Shown here: in pieces, positions 1 through 7,456 of the stretch | How positions within the stretch are numbered: position 1 is the stretch's first letter | Layout: the number at the start of each line of letters is the position of its first letter | From: Clostridiaceae bacterium | GTDB lineage: Bacteria; Bacillota; Clostridia; Lutisporales; Lutisporaceae | Assembly: GCA_028697435.1 (NCBI GenBank) | Contig: JAQVFD010000001.1 | Span: forward strand, 1-31,779 | DNA length: 31,779 bases | Direction of reading: 5' to 3' | Made by a program: the position numbers and the translations under genes | The notes under the pieces: model-generated | The model's database searches: none | Seen by the model: the letters and a program-made list of their open reading frames with translations, nothing else | Told to the model about the DNA's origin: nothing

Positions 1-1
1 T

Positions 2-346
2 ATGTCCGGAATTGTCAGCTATAGCAATGGATCCAAAATAAACATCCTAAAGGTTAATGAAGGGACAATCAGGAAATATGGTGCGGTAAGCAGCCGAACT
101 GCAGAAGAAATGGCCTTAGGCGCAAAAGATCTTGCCGGTACGGATATTGGTCTCTCTATCACGGGCATAGCAGGACCTGAAGGGGGTACTGCCGAGAAAC
201 CTGTCGGACTTTGCTTCATAGGAATTGCAATTAAGGATTCCGTTAATGTTCATAAAATTATTCTGAACGGAAACAGGCAGAAAATAAAATGGGGATCAAG
301 CAGCAGGGCACTTGATTTACTTAGAAGAGAACTTCTTTCAAGGTAA
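2..346 (+). CDS. cinA: CinA C-terminal domain (nicotinamide-nucleotide amidase), 5' truncated by window edge
   Basis: The visible 114 residues match the C-terminal CinA domain, which in its family deamidates nicotinamide mononucleotide (pyridine nucleotide salvage). Seen: the SYSN stretch at the left edge, the KYGAVS and TAEEMA segments, and the hallmark SITGIAGPEGGT followed by KPVG. The stop is TAA at 344-346. The first ATG at position 2 is almost certainly internal, because family members have about 300 more residues upstream (a MoCF-like domain) and the SYSN motif sits inside the C-terminal domain. cinA directly upstream of recA is the Bacillus order, which supports the call. The recA promoter lies in the 120-base gap downstream, so recA can be transcribed independently. 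Confidence 0.9.
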   Translation: MSGIVSYSNGSKINILKVNEGTIRKYGAVSSRTAEEMALGAKDLAGTDIGLSITGIAGPEGGTAEKPVGLCFIGIAIKDSVNVHKIILNGNRQKIKWGSSSRALDLLRRELLSR

Positions 347-371
347 GAAATAGTAAAATTATGTAATTTTC

Positions 372-400
372 TTGACTAATAAATAGCAATATAATATAAT
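372..400 (+). promoter_or_regulatory. sigma-A promoter of recA
   Basis: A TTGACT -35 box (372-377) and a perfect TATAAT -10 box (395-400) are separated by 17 bases. Transcription would start near 407, just in front of the SOS operator. Confidence 0.75.
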
Positions 401-410
401 AGTAACATAA

Positions 411-422
411 GAACATTTGTTC
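411..422 (+). promoter_or_regulatory. LexA (SOS) operator of recA
   Basis: GAACATTTGTTC is a GAAC-N4-GTTC dyad followed by G, matching the Gram-positive SOS box (consensus CGAAC-N4-GTTCG) except for the 5'-most base. It sits a few bases downstream of the expected transcription start, where bound LexA would block the polymerase. This implies DNA-damage induction of recA and probably recX. Confidence 0.8.
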
Positions 423-424
423 GT

Positions 425-441
425 TATGCCTTTAAGGCATA
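425..441 (+). promoter_or_regulatory. Inverted repeat in recA leader
   Basis: TATGCCTTTAAGGCATA has perfect 8-base arms around one central base, between the SOS box and the recA ribosome site. It could form a short leader hairpin or be a protein site. Its function is unknown. Confidence 0.4.
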
Positions 442-468
442 AGTGATGAAAGGACGGTGCAGAAGTTA

Positions 469-1512
469 ATGTGCGCAGAGATGACCGATAAAAAGAAAGC
501 CATAGAACTGGCTCTCAGCCAGGTAGAAAAGCAATTCGGAAAAGGCTCAATCATGAAGCTTGGCGATGCTACAAAAATGAATGTTGAATCTGTTTCCACA
601 GGCTCTATTGAACTTGATATAGCATTAGGAATAGGTGGAGTTCCAAAAGGAAGAATAGTTGAGATATATGGACCTGAATCTTCAGGAAAGACAACAGTTG
701 CGCTGCATATAATTGCAGAAGCACAGAAGAATGGCGGTGAAGCTGCATTTATTGATGCAGAGCATGCATTGGACCCATTATATGCTAAGAATCTTGGGGT
801 GGATATAGAGAATCTTATAGTATCGCAGCCGGATACAGGGGAGCAGGGACTTGAAATTGCCGAAACACTTGTTCGGAGTGGAGCAATTGACGTAGTTGTT
901 GTTGACTCTGTTGCTGCATTGGTTCCTAAGGCAGAAATTGACGGCGAAATGGGGGATTCTCATGTAGGTTTGCAGGCAAGGCTTATGTCCCAGGCACTTA
1001 GGAAACTTGCGGGAGCTATCAGTAAATCCAAGACTACTGTCATATTCATCAACCAGCTTAGGGAAAAGGTTGGTATCATGTTTGGCAATCCTGAAGTAAC
1101 ACCGGGTGGAAGGGCGCTCAAATTTTATGCTTCAGTAAGGCTTGAAGTCAGAAAGATTGAGAACATCAAGGTTGGTGCCGATACAACCGGAAGCAGGACA
1201 AGGGTCAAAGTTGTTAAGAATAAGGTTGCACCTCCCTTCAAGCAAGCAGAGTTTGACATAATGTATGGTCTAGGCATTTCCAAAGAAGGAAGTATTCTTG
1301 ATGCAGCAGTCAATAATGACCTGATAATGAAAAGCGGAGCATGGTTTTCTTATGGGGATACAAGGATAGGACAGGGCAGAGAAAATGCAAAGCAATACCT
1401 GAAAGATAACCCTGATATTACTAATGAAATAGATAAAAAACTTAGAGAAATGTTTGATTTAGGAACATCCAAAACAAAACCGTCGTCTTTTAATTCTGAA
1501 GATAATGATTAA
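469..1512 (+). CDS. recA: Recombinase RecA
   Basis: RecA forms ATP-dependent filaments on single-stranded DNA, catalyses strand exchange and activates LexA self-cleavage. Seen: the KQFGKGSIM start of the core, Walker A GPESSGKTT, the DAEHALDP segment, VVVDSVAAL (Walker B), the INQLREKVGIMFGNPEVTPGG loop region, and an acidic C-terminal tail. Length is about 347 residues, normal for the family. I chose the ATG at 469 because the SD-like AGGACGGTG (451-459) ends nine bases upstream. A GTG at 457 overlaps that SD, and an ATG at 481 (MTDKKKA) has no SD but fits homologue length. An SOS box and a sigma-A promoter lie upstream, and recX follows after a short gap. Confidence 0.97.
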   Translation: MCAEMTDKKKAIELALSQVEKQFGKGSIMKLGDATKMNVESVSTGSIELDIALGIGGVPKGRIVEIYGPESSGKTTVALHIIAEAQKNGGEAAFIDAEHALDPLYAKNLGVDIENLIVSQPDTGEQGLEIAETLVRSGAIDVVVVDSVAALVPKAEIDGEMGDSHVGLQARLMSQALRKLAGAISKSKTTVIFINQLREKVGIMFGNPEVTPGGRALKFYASVRLEVRKIENIKVGADTTGSRTRVKVVKNKVAPPFKQAEFDIMYGLGISKEGSILDAAVNNDLIMKSGAWFSYGDTRIGQGRENAKQYLKDNPDITNEIDKKLREMFDLGTSKTKPSSFNSEDND

Positions 1513-1539
1513 TAATTGAAATATGAGGATATTGTTTTC

Positions 1540-2163
1540 ATGAGAATTACCGGGATTGAACAGCAAAAGAAGAATATCAAAAGGTACAATATATATATTG
1601 ACGGAGAATATCGATGTTCCGTTGATAGTGATATTCTTCAGGAACTTGGTTTGTCAGAAGAAATGGAACTAGACGAGACCGAATTTAATAAAACCATGGA
1701 AATAATTCAATATAAGGGCGCTCTGAGAGCTGCCCTTTATATACTTGCCCGGACACCAAAAACAGAATCAGATATTGAAAAGCGTCTAATTGAGAAACAA
1801 CATCCTTCGAAAGCCATACAACAAGTAATGGAATATTTAAAGGAAATTGGCTATATTAATGATGAAAGCTATGTCGAAAGTTATATCAGAAGTATTAAGG
1901 ATATAACAGGCACAAGCCGTCGAAGTATTTTACAAAAGTTAGTCAATAAAGGGGTAGACAAGGAAATCATTCAACAAAAGCTGGATGAAGCTGATATAGA
2001 TGACTATGAATCTGCGATAAAAGCCGCAAAGAAAAAGGTATCAAACCTAAAAGGCAGCCGTAAAGAAAAAAAATTAAAACTTCTTAGCTATCTATACAGA
2101 AAAGGCTTCGAAATTGATGCTTGCAAAAGAGCAGCAGAGACTCTTGACCTTGAAGGAGACTAA
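1540..2163 (+). CDS. recX: Regulatory protein RecX
   Basis: RecX binds RecA filaments and restrains recombinase activity. The 207-residue protein shows the expected helical three-helix repeats: the ALYILARTPKTESDIEKRL segment, a GYINDESYVESYIRS segment, the later LVNKGVDKEII repeat, and a basic KKKVSNLKGSRKEKK stretch before the last repeat. The ATG at 1540 has GAGGA (1525-1529) ten bases upstream. A TTG at 1516 in the same frame has no SD and is less likely. The gene starts 27 bases after recA with no terminator between them, so the two are probably co-transcribed and SOS-induced together. Confidence 0.9.
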   Translation: MRITGIEQQKKNIKRYNIYIDGEYRCSVDSDILQELGLSEEMELDETEFNKTMEIIQYKGALRAALYILARTPKTESDIEKRLIEKQHPSKAIQQVMEYLKEIGYINDESYVESYIRSIKDITGTSRRSILQKLVNKGVDKEIIQQKLDEADIDDYESAIKAAKKKVSNLKGSRKEKKLKLLSYLYRKGFEIDACKRAAETLDLEGD

Positions 2164-2215
2164 ATTCATGGAGTTTTTCATTATACCCTCAAATAGTTTG
2201 AATTGTCACAATAAC

Positions 2216-2244
2216 TTGACAAAATTTTGTATAAGTAATAAAAT
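2216..2244 (+). promoter_or_regulatory. Probable sigma-A promoter of rny
   Basis: TTGACA (2216-2221) and TAAAAT (2239-2244) are 17 bases apart in the 267-base gap between recX and rny. Nothing else in the gap looks coding. Confidence 0.55.
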
Positions 2245-2430
2245 TATTCTGATATGGTGTATCAATTAAGAAGGCGTGTTCTTGTTATTATTTGTTAATT
2301 TTGTATATGATGATTATTAAGAAAAATAATGTAACCGATAGTCGATAAAATTAAATAATGAGGAGGTGAAAATGTTATCGAATATATTATCTATATAGCA
2401 ATTGCACTAATTACCTTTATTGTAGGGTAT

Positions 2431-3906
2431 TTGGTTAGAAGATATATTGCTGAATCAAAAATAAAAAATGCTGAAGAACAGGCAATAAAGATAGTTTGTG
2501 AAGCCGAAAAGCAATCAGAAACAAAAAAGAAAGAAGTTGTGCTTGAGGCGAAGGAAGAGATTCATAGGCTTAGAACTGAACTGGATAGAGAGACCCGTGA
2601 CAGAAGAAATGAAATCCAGAGAGCCGAAAGAAGATTGCTTCAAAGAGAAGAAAGCCTTGATAAAAAGGTTGAGAGTCTTGAACAAAGAGATGAAGCGATA
2701 ACAAAAAAACAAAAAGAAATACAGAAATCCCTGGAAGAAGTACAGGGTCTGTACAATAAGCAGTTAGAAGAGCTTGAAAGATTATCGGGGTTATCATCAG
2801 AAGATGCAAAACAGTTACTCTTAAACAATATAGAAAAGCAAATAAGGCATGAAGCTGCTATGCTGATCAAGGATATAGAGACCAAGGCTAAAGAAGAAGC
2901 AGAAAGAAAAGCCAAGGAGATCATAGCAAGTTCAATACAGAAGTGTTCTGCAGACCATGTTGCGGAAACTACAGTATCTGTAGTACCACTGCCGAATGAC
3001 GAGATGAAGGGAAGAATAATAGGACGCGAAGGCAGGAATATAAGAACATTAGAAACGCTTACAGGCATCGATTTGATAATCGATGATACACCAGAAGCCG
3101 TAATATTATCCGGTTTTGATCCAATAAGAAGGGAAGTTGCAAGGGTTGCTCTCGAAAAACTAATCGTTGATGGACGAATACATCCTGCCAGAATCGAGGA
3201 AATGGTTGAAAAGGCTAAGAAAGAGGTAGACAACTATATTAAGGAACAAGGTGAACAGGCTACCTTTGATACCGGAGTCCATGGATTGCATCCTGAGATT
3301 ATTAGACTTTTGGGAAGGTTGAGATTTAGAACCAGTTACGGACAAAATGTACTGAAACATTCCGTAGAAGTAGCACACCTTGCGGCAGCAATGGCTGCAG
3401 AGCTTGGTGCCGATGTGAAACTGGCAAAAAGGGCAGGTTTGCTGCATGACATAGGAAAAGCTGTTGATCATGAGGTAGAAGGTCCTCACGTTCAGATTGG
3501 TGCTGACCTTGTAAAGAAATATAAGGAATCCACCGAAATAATCCATGCTGTGGAAGCGCATCATGGAGATATTGAAGCTACAACTGTAGAAGCCGTTCTT
3601 GTTCAAGCAGCTGATGCTATATCTGCTGCAAGACCCGGAGCTAGAAGAGAAACCTTAGAATCATACATTAAACGTTTGGAAAAAATAGAAGAAATAGCTA
3701 ATTCATTTGATGGAGTTGAAAAATCTTTTGCTATTCAAGCCGGCAGGGAAGTCAGAATCATGGTTAAGCCGGAAGATGTAAGTGACAGTGAAATAGTATA
3801 TATCGCCAGAGATATAGTAAAAAAGATCGAGGACGAACTGGAATACCCCGGTCAAATAAAAGTAAATGTTATCAGAGAAACCAGGGCAATTGAATATGCA
3901 AAATAG
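2431..3906 (+). CDS. rny: Ribonuclease Y (N-terminal anchor codons lie upstream without a standard start)
   Basis: RNase Y is the membrane-anchored endonuclease that starts mRNA decay in many Firmicutes. Seen in order: a long charged coiled coil (about residues 10-160), a KH domain with GRIIGREGRNIRT, and an HD domain with LLHDIGKAVDHE, then the family's conserved C-terminus. The TTG at 2431 lacks a good SD and would remove the anchor. The same frame is open back to a TGA at 2359 and encodes a hydrophobic segment (about 2377-2430) ending GYLVRR, exactly the missing transmembrane helix. That extension holds no ATG, GTG or TTG. A strong AGGAGG (2361-2366) instead serves an ATG at 2372 in another frame, which stops after eight codons. 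The real start is therefore unresolved: a non-standard codon such as ATC at 2377, frameshifting, or a one-base error. Confidence 0.93.
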   Translation: MVRRYIAESKIKNAEEQAIKIVCEAEKQSETKKKEVVLEAKEEIHRLRTELDRETRDRRNEIQRAERRLLQREESLDKKVESLEQRDEAITKKQKEIQKSLEEVQGLYNKQLEELERLSGLSSEDAKQLLLNNIEKQIRHEAAMLIKDIETKAKEEAERKAKEIIASSIQKCSADHVAETTVSVVPLPNDEMKGRIIGREGRNIRTLETLTGIDLIIDDTPEAVILSGFDPIRREVARVALEKLIVDGRIHPARIEEMVEKAKKEVDNYIKEQGEQATFDTGVHGLHPEIIRLLGRLRFRTSYGQNVLKHSVEVAHLAAAMAAELGADVKLAKRAGLLHDIGKAVDHEVEGPHVQIGADLVKKYKESTEIIHAVEAHHGDIEATTVEAVLVQAADAISAARPGARRETLESYIKRLEKIEEIANSFDGVEKSFAIQAGREVRIMVKPEDVSDSEIVYIARDIVKKIEDELEYPGQIKVNVIRETRAIEYAK

Positions 3907-3913
3907 AAAATGT

Positions 3914-3951
3914 GCGGCGATACATGCAAAATGCATGAAGCCGCCTTTTTT
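3914..3951 (+). terminator. Rho-independent terminator after rny
   Basis: GCGGC (3914-3918) pairs with GCCGC (3940-3944), with an inner CATGCA/TGCATG helix, and six T residues follow. It lies only 20 bases before ymdB, so read-through or partial termination would set ymdB expression. Confidence 0.75.
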
Positions 3952-3971
3952 AATAATATGGAGGTATACAG

Positions 3972-4733
3972 ATGAACATACTTTTTATAGGTGATGTAAT
4001 CGGCAGGCCCGGCAGAAATTACCTAAGCAAGAATCTTAGCAGGCTTGTTGCAGAGAATAGTATTGATTTTACTATAATAAACGGAGAGAATTCTGCCGGA
4101 GGAGTCGGCATAACAAAGAGTACATATGATGAGCTGCTTAGTATGGGAGCAGATGTAATAACTCTCGGCAATCATTCCTGGGCGAAAAAAGAAGTATTAG
4201 AATTTATTGAAGATGCAGAAAGACTTATCAGACCCGCAAACTATCCTGAAGGCACCCCGGGAAAAGGATTCAGGATAATGGAAAGGACAGGAAAAAGGAT
4301 TGCCGTAGTAAATCTCTGCGGTAGAGTATATATGGATTGTATAGATTGTCCATTCCAAACTATTGATAAAATACTAATTGAGTTGAAGGATAAGGCAGAT
4401 ATCATAATAGTGGACTTTCATGGGGAAGCAACTTCAGAAAAGCTTGCAATGGGCTGGTATCTTGACAGTAAGGTTCATGCAGTAATAGGTACACATACCC
4501 ACGTTCAAACCTCTGACGAAAGGGTGTTGCCCGGTGGGACTGCATATATTACTGATGCAGGAATGACCGGTCCTTTGGATTCAATATTAGGTGTGGAAAA
4601 GGATCTGATCATAAAGAAGTTTATAACCGGTATGCCTGCAAAATTTGAAATTGCCGACGGCGAAGTAATTCTTGGGGCAGTAATTGTCCAGGTTGATAAT
4701 AATAATATAGTTAAAGGTATTAAAAGAATATAA
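3972..4733 (+). CDS. ymdB: YmdB-family metallophosphoesterase
   Basis: A 253-residue TIGR00282-type phosphoesterase. In B. subtilis, YmdB is a dinuclear-metal phosphodiesterase acting on 2',3'-cyclic AMP and influencing biofilm and motility gene expression. Seen: GDVIGRPGR at the N-terminus (metal Asp), NGENSAGGVG, LGNHSWAKKE (metal Asn/His), VDFHGEATSEK, and GTHTHVQTSD (metal histidines). GGAGG lies eight to ten bases upstream of the ATG. The rny-ymdB-spoVS order matches Bacillus, and YmdB is functionally linked to RNA turnover there, in keeping with its neighbour RNase Y. Length is close to the family's roughly 260 residues. Confidence 0.92.
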   Translation: MNILFIGDVIGRPGRNYLSKNLSRLVAENSIDFTIINGENSAGGVGITKSTYDELLSMGADVITLGNHSWAKKEVLEFIEDAERLIRPANYPEGTPGKGFRIMERTGKRIAVVNLCGRVYMDCIDCPFQTIDKILIELKDKADIIIVDFHGEATSEKLAMGWYLDSKVHAVIGTHTHVQTSDERVLPGGTAYITDAGMTGPLDSILGVEKDLIIKKFITGMPAKFEIADGEVILGAVIVQVDNNNIVKGIKRI

Positions 4734-4763
4734 TAATAACAAGGAAAAAAGCAGAAGTGATAG

Positions 4764-4793
4764 GGGGACAGGGACGAGGTATGAACTGTCCCC
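4764..4793 (+). repeat. GGGGACAG/CTGTCCCC dyad (REP-like hairpin)
   Basis: GGGGACAG (4764-4771) and CTGTCCCC (4786-4793) form an eight-pair GC-rich stem with a 14-base loop. The GC content is much higher than the surrounding sequence. Downstream T content is weak, so it is a poor intrinsic terminator. It resembles the dispersed GGGGAC dyads common between genes in clostridial genomes (recalled, not searched). Confidence 0.5.
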
Positions 4794-4826
4794 TTATTCC
4801 TTGAAAATTCTTAATTGTAGAATAAA

Positions 4827-4855
4827 AGAGGATTTTGCATATATTTGTAGAATAA
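4827..4855 (+). promoter_or_regulatory. sigma-H-type promoter of spoVS
   Basis: AGAGGATTT (4827-4835), an 11-base spacer, then GTAGAATAA (4847-4855) fit the sigma-H consensus RnAGGAwWW / RnnGAATwW at every defined position. B. subtilis spoVS is a sigma-H gene, which supports the assignment. Confidence 0.8.
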
Positions 4856-4912
4856 TGTATTTAATTATACTTAGTAGTTTTTGGAATAGTATGATTGATA
4901 GGGGGGCTTAAA

Positions 4913-5173
4913 ATGGACGTATTAAAGGTTTCAGCAAAATCAAACCCAAATTCTGTTGCAGGAGCTTTGGCGGGAGTGTTGAGAGAAAAAGGATCCGCAG
5001 AAATTCAGACCATAGGGGCAGGAGCGCTGAATCAGGCAGTTAAAGCAGTTGCAATTGCCAGAGGATTTGTAGCTCCTGGAGGAATTGATTTGATATGCAT
5101 ACCTGCCTTCACCGATATACAAATAGATGGTGAAGAGAGAACGGCCTTAAAACTGATCATAGAACCCAGATAA
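4913..5173 (+). CDS. spoVS: Stage V sporulation protein S
   Basis: The 86-residue protein has the exact family length and the typical sequence: MDVLKVSAKSNPNSVAGALA at the N-terminus, GAGALNQAVKA in the middle, and PAFTDI and DGEERTALKL near the end. SpoVS is an Alba-like small protein needed for normal sporulation in B. subtilis; its biochemical role is not settled. I chose the ATG at 4913, preceded by a run of six G residues (4901-4906). An in-frame TTG at 4895 would add residues foreign to the family. A sigma-H promoter lies upstream and a strong terminator directly follows, so this is a single-gene unit. Confidence 0.97.
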   Translation: MDVLKVSAKSNPNSVAGALAGVLREKGSAEIQTIGAGALNQAVKAVAIARGFVAPGGIDLICIPAFTDIQIDGEERTALKLIIEPR

Positions 5174-5174
5174 A

Positions 5175-5200
5175 AAGCGTTCACGTTGAACGCTTTTTTT
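5175..5200 (+). terminator. Rho-independent terminator after spoVS
   Basis: AAGCGTTCA (5175-5183) and TGAACGCTT (5187-5195) are perfectly complementary around a three-base loop, with a run of T to 5200. It begins two bases after the spoVS stop. Confidence 0.92.
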
Positions 5201-5249
5201 AATATATCAGAATTGGTAAAATTTCTTTGTGTGTTGTTTTGCATAATGA

Positions 5250-5280
5250 TATAATAATTTCAGTTCCTGAAATTATTATA
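5250..5280 (+). repeat. Perfect hairpin 1 of a three-hairpin leader
   Basis: Thirteen-base arms (5250-5262 and 5268-5280) are exact complements around GTTCC. AT-rich, with no T tract, downstream of the spoVS terminator. Confidence 0.6.
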
Positions 5281-5291
5281 GAATAAATGCC

Positions 5292-5319
5292 GTGCGATTT
5301 TTTGCTCCGCAAAACGCAC
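5292..5319 (+). repeat. Hairpin 2 of a three-hairpin leader
   Basis: GTGCG and TTTTGC pair with GCAAAA and CGCAC around TCC, with a small bulge. It is more GC-rich than hairpins 1 and 3. Confidence 0.5.
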
Positions 5320-5326
5320 ATAGCAG

Positions 5327-5356
5327 ATATCATAAAATCTTGGGATTTTATGATAT
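5327..5356 (+). repeat. Perfect hairpin 3 of a three-hairpin leader
   Basis: Thirteen-base arms (5327-5339 and 5344-5356) are exact complements around a TTGG tetraloop. Its 3' arm overlaps a TATAAT (5354-5359), so hairpin DNA and promoter may overlap. Confidence 0.6.
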
Positions 5357-5401
5357 AATGATTCTATATGCATATTATATATAATGCACAGGAGGTTTAA
5401 T

Positions 5402-6259
5402 ATGCTCAAGGCTGACTTACATATTCATACTACAGCTTCTGACGGACTTATGAGTCCTGAAGAAGTAGTGCGATGGGCAAGTGTAAAAAGGCTGACTGCA
5501 ATAGGAATAACTGATCATGACACTGTAAAAGGTATCAGCCCTGCTGAAAAGGCTGCCTCTAAATACGCAATAGAAGTAATACCCGGAATAGAACTTAGTA
5601 CGACATTTGAAAATGAAGAAATACATATATTGGGGTATTATATAGATTACAAAGCACGGTGGTTCATAGATACTCTCAAAAAACTTCAGAAATCAAGATA
5701 TGAGAGAGCAGGGAAAATGGTAGGCAAACTTAATGACATGGGAATCGATATTACTCTTGACAAAGTTAAAGAAATAGCTGATGATGGAGCAATGGGAAGA
5801 CCTCATATTGCAAGAGCTATGATTGACAGCGGATACATAAGCAATATTAAAGAAGCATTCACGGAGTACATTGGCAAGGACCGTCCTGCCTACGTAGAGA
5901 GGTACAAACTATCCACGGGAGAAGCCATAGATATGATAAAAAAATTAGGAGGAGTATCTGTTCTTGCTCACCCCGGACTGTTACAAAACAAATCAGACTT
6001 AGGAAAAATAATTGCCCTTGGGATTAACGGAATCGAAGTTTACCATTCTAAACATGACGAAGATACTGTTAAAAGTATACTGGCTGTTGCACGCTCAAGA
6101 AATTTACTGATTACCGGAGGCTCCGACTGCCATGGTATGAAGATTAATAATGAACCGATATTGGGGAATTGTTCAATAGATTATAAATATGTTAAAATGC
6201 TCAAGAATGCAGCAGATAGCGAAATGAGGAGGAGAAAAAATGAAAATCGAACTGTCTAA
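5402..6259 (+). CDS. PHP-domain phosphoesterase (YciV/TrpH/RNase AM-like)
   Basis: A 285-residue PHP-superfamily metal-dependent phosphoesterase. Seen: ADLHIHTTASDG (metal His pair), GITDHDTVKG, IPGIELSTTFENEE, GRPHIARAM, VLAHPG and GGSDCHG, which is the full PHP metal-site set. Characterised relatives hydrolyse 3',5'-nucleoside bisphosphates or trim RNA 5' ends (E. coli YciV/RNase AM), so a nucleotide-recycling role is likely but the substrate is not proven. AGGAGG (5390-5395) lies six bases before the ATG at 5402. An upstream in-frame ATG at 5384 overlaps that SD and is rejected. The 3' end overlaps the next gene by 20 bases, suggesting coupled translation. Confidence 0.88.
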   Translation: MLKADLHIHTTASDGLMSPEEVVRWASVKRLTAIGITDHDTVKGISPAEKAASKYAIEVIPGIELSTTFENEEIHILGYYIDYKARWFIDTLKKLQKSRYERAGKMVGKLNDMGIDITLDKVKEIADDGAMGRPHIARAMIDSGYISNIKEAFTEYIGKDRPAYVERYKLSTGEAIDMIKKLGGVSVLAHPGLLQNKSDLGKIIALGINGIEVYHSKHDEDTVKSILAVARSRNLLITGGSDCHGMKINNEPILGNCSIDYKYVKMLKNAADSEMRRRKNENRTV

Positions 6260-7442
6260 TAAAAGTGCAAACATTGCGACTTCAATGACGCTGGCAATTG
6301 ATACCAAGCTTAAGCAGATGGTTGCGGGAGGAGAAACAGTATACGGCTTTGGTATAGGCGAACCGGATTTTGACACTCCTGAATACATAAGGATTGCAGC
6401 CATCGAAGCAATGAACAAAGGACTTACAAGATATACTCCGGCACAAGGAACTATGGAACTCAGAAAAGCAATATGCTCGAAATTAAAAAGAGAGAATAAC
6501 TTAGAATATGAACCAAATCAAATTATAGCTTCAAGCGGTGCAAAACACTCTCTCTCAAATGCTTTTGCAGCAATACTTAATCCCGGAGATGAGGTAATTG
6601 TGCCAAATCCATACTGGGTGAGCTATACAGAGATTATAAAGCTGAATGATGGTGTTCCTGTAATTGTAGAAACGAAAAAAGAAAACAACTTCAAAATGAC
6701 CGGGGATGAATTGAATAATGCAATAACTTCAAGAACAAAAGCAATACTTATAAATTCTCCAAGTAATCCTACAGGTTCAGTGTATACAGAAGGAGAATTA
6801 AGGGATATTGCAGAGATTGCGGTTAAAAATAACTTATTCGTTGTATCAGATGAGATATACGAGAGAATTATATATGATAATAATAAACATATCAGCATAG
6901 CTTCCTTTGGTAGTGAAATAAAAGATCTTACAATAATTATAAATGGGATGTCAAAGTCATACGCTATGACAGGCTGGAGACTTGGATATGCTGCCGGAAA
7001 TGAGAAATTGATAAAAGCAATGTCAAGTATTCAGAGCCATGCAGTATCTCATCCCAGTTCCATAACCCAATATGCTTCAGCAGCAGCTCTAAACGGACCT
7101 CAGGATGATCTGAAAAACATGGTTCAAGAATTTAATAAAAGAAGAAACTATATGTACGATAGGATAAATGCTATGGAAGGCCTTAGCTGTATAAAACCCG
7201 ATGGCGCCTTCTATGTGTATGTTGATATCAGTACTTATATTGGCAGAAAGCTATGTGGGATCAAACTCAATTCTTCTTTGGAATTTGCTCAGATTGTTCT
7301 TGAAAAAGGTAAAGTTGCGGTAGTACCTGGAACCGCATTCGGAACTGACAATTATATAAGGCTTTCTTATGCGACATCTATGGAAACAATAAAGAATGGT
7401 CTTGATCAATTCGAAAGCTTCATAAACAATAACATTGAATAG
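6240..7442 (+). CDS. Class I PLP-dependent aminotransferase, probably aspartate aminotransferase
   Basis: A 400-residue fold-type I aminotransferase of the AspB type. It would move the amino group between aspartate and 2-oxoglutarate, using pyridoxal phosphate. Seen: GIGEPDFDTPEYI near the N-terminus, SSGAKHSL (cofactor phosphate region), SPSNPTG, VSDEIYE (Asp for the pyridine nitrogen), the Schiff-base Lys239 in NGMSKSYAMTGWRLGY, and YIRLSYA near the C-terminus with the carboxylate-binding Arg. A GAGGAGG site sits inside the end of the PHP gene. The next genes use aspartate (purB branch) and asparagine (asnS), so an aspartate-supply role fits. Other substrates of the subgroup (aromatic amino acids, prephenate) cannot be excluded. 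Confidence 0.88.
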   Translation: MKIELSNKSANIATSMTLAIDTKLKQMVAGGETVYGFGIGEPDFDTPEYIRIAAIEAMNKGLTRYTPAQGTMELRKAICSKLKRENNLEYEPNQIIASSGAKHSLSNAFAAILNPGDEVIVPNPYWVSYTEIIKLNDGVPVIVETKKENNFKMTGDELNNAITSRTKAILINSPSNPTGSVYTEGELRDIAEIAVKNNLFVVSDEIYERIIYDNNKHISIASFGSEIKDLTIIINGMSKSYAMTGWRLGYAAGNEKLIKAMSSIQSHAVSHPSSITQYASAAALNGPQDDLKNMVQEFNKRRNYMYDRINAMEGLSCIKPDGAFYVYVDISTYIGRKLCGIKLNSSLEFAQIVLEKGKVAVVPGTAFGTDNYIRLSYATSMETIKNGLDQFESFINNNIE

Positions 7443-7456
7443 GGTGGTATTTTACA

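Noticed and set aside
2640..3233. Long minus-strand open frame (197 residues) opposite rny
   Set aside because: It mirrors the RNase Y coiled-coil and KH coding sequence; Ser/Leu-rich composition is typical of an antisense shadow and no ribosome site fits.
5384..5404. Upstream start of the PHP protein at ATG 5384
   Set aside because: It overlaps the AGGAGG that serves the ATG at 5402, and the extra residues are outside the conserved start.
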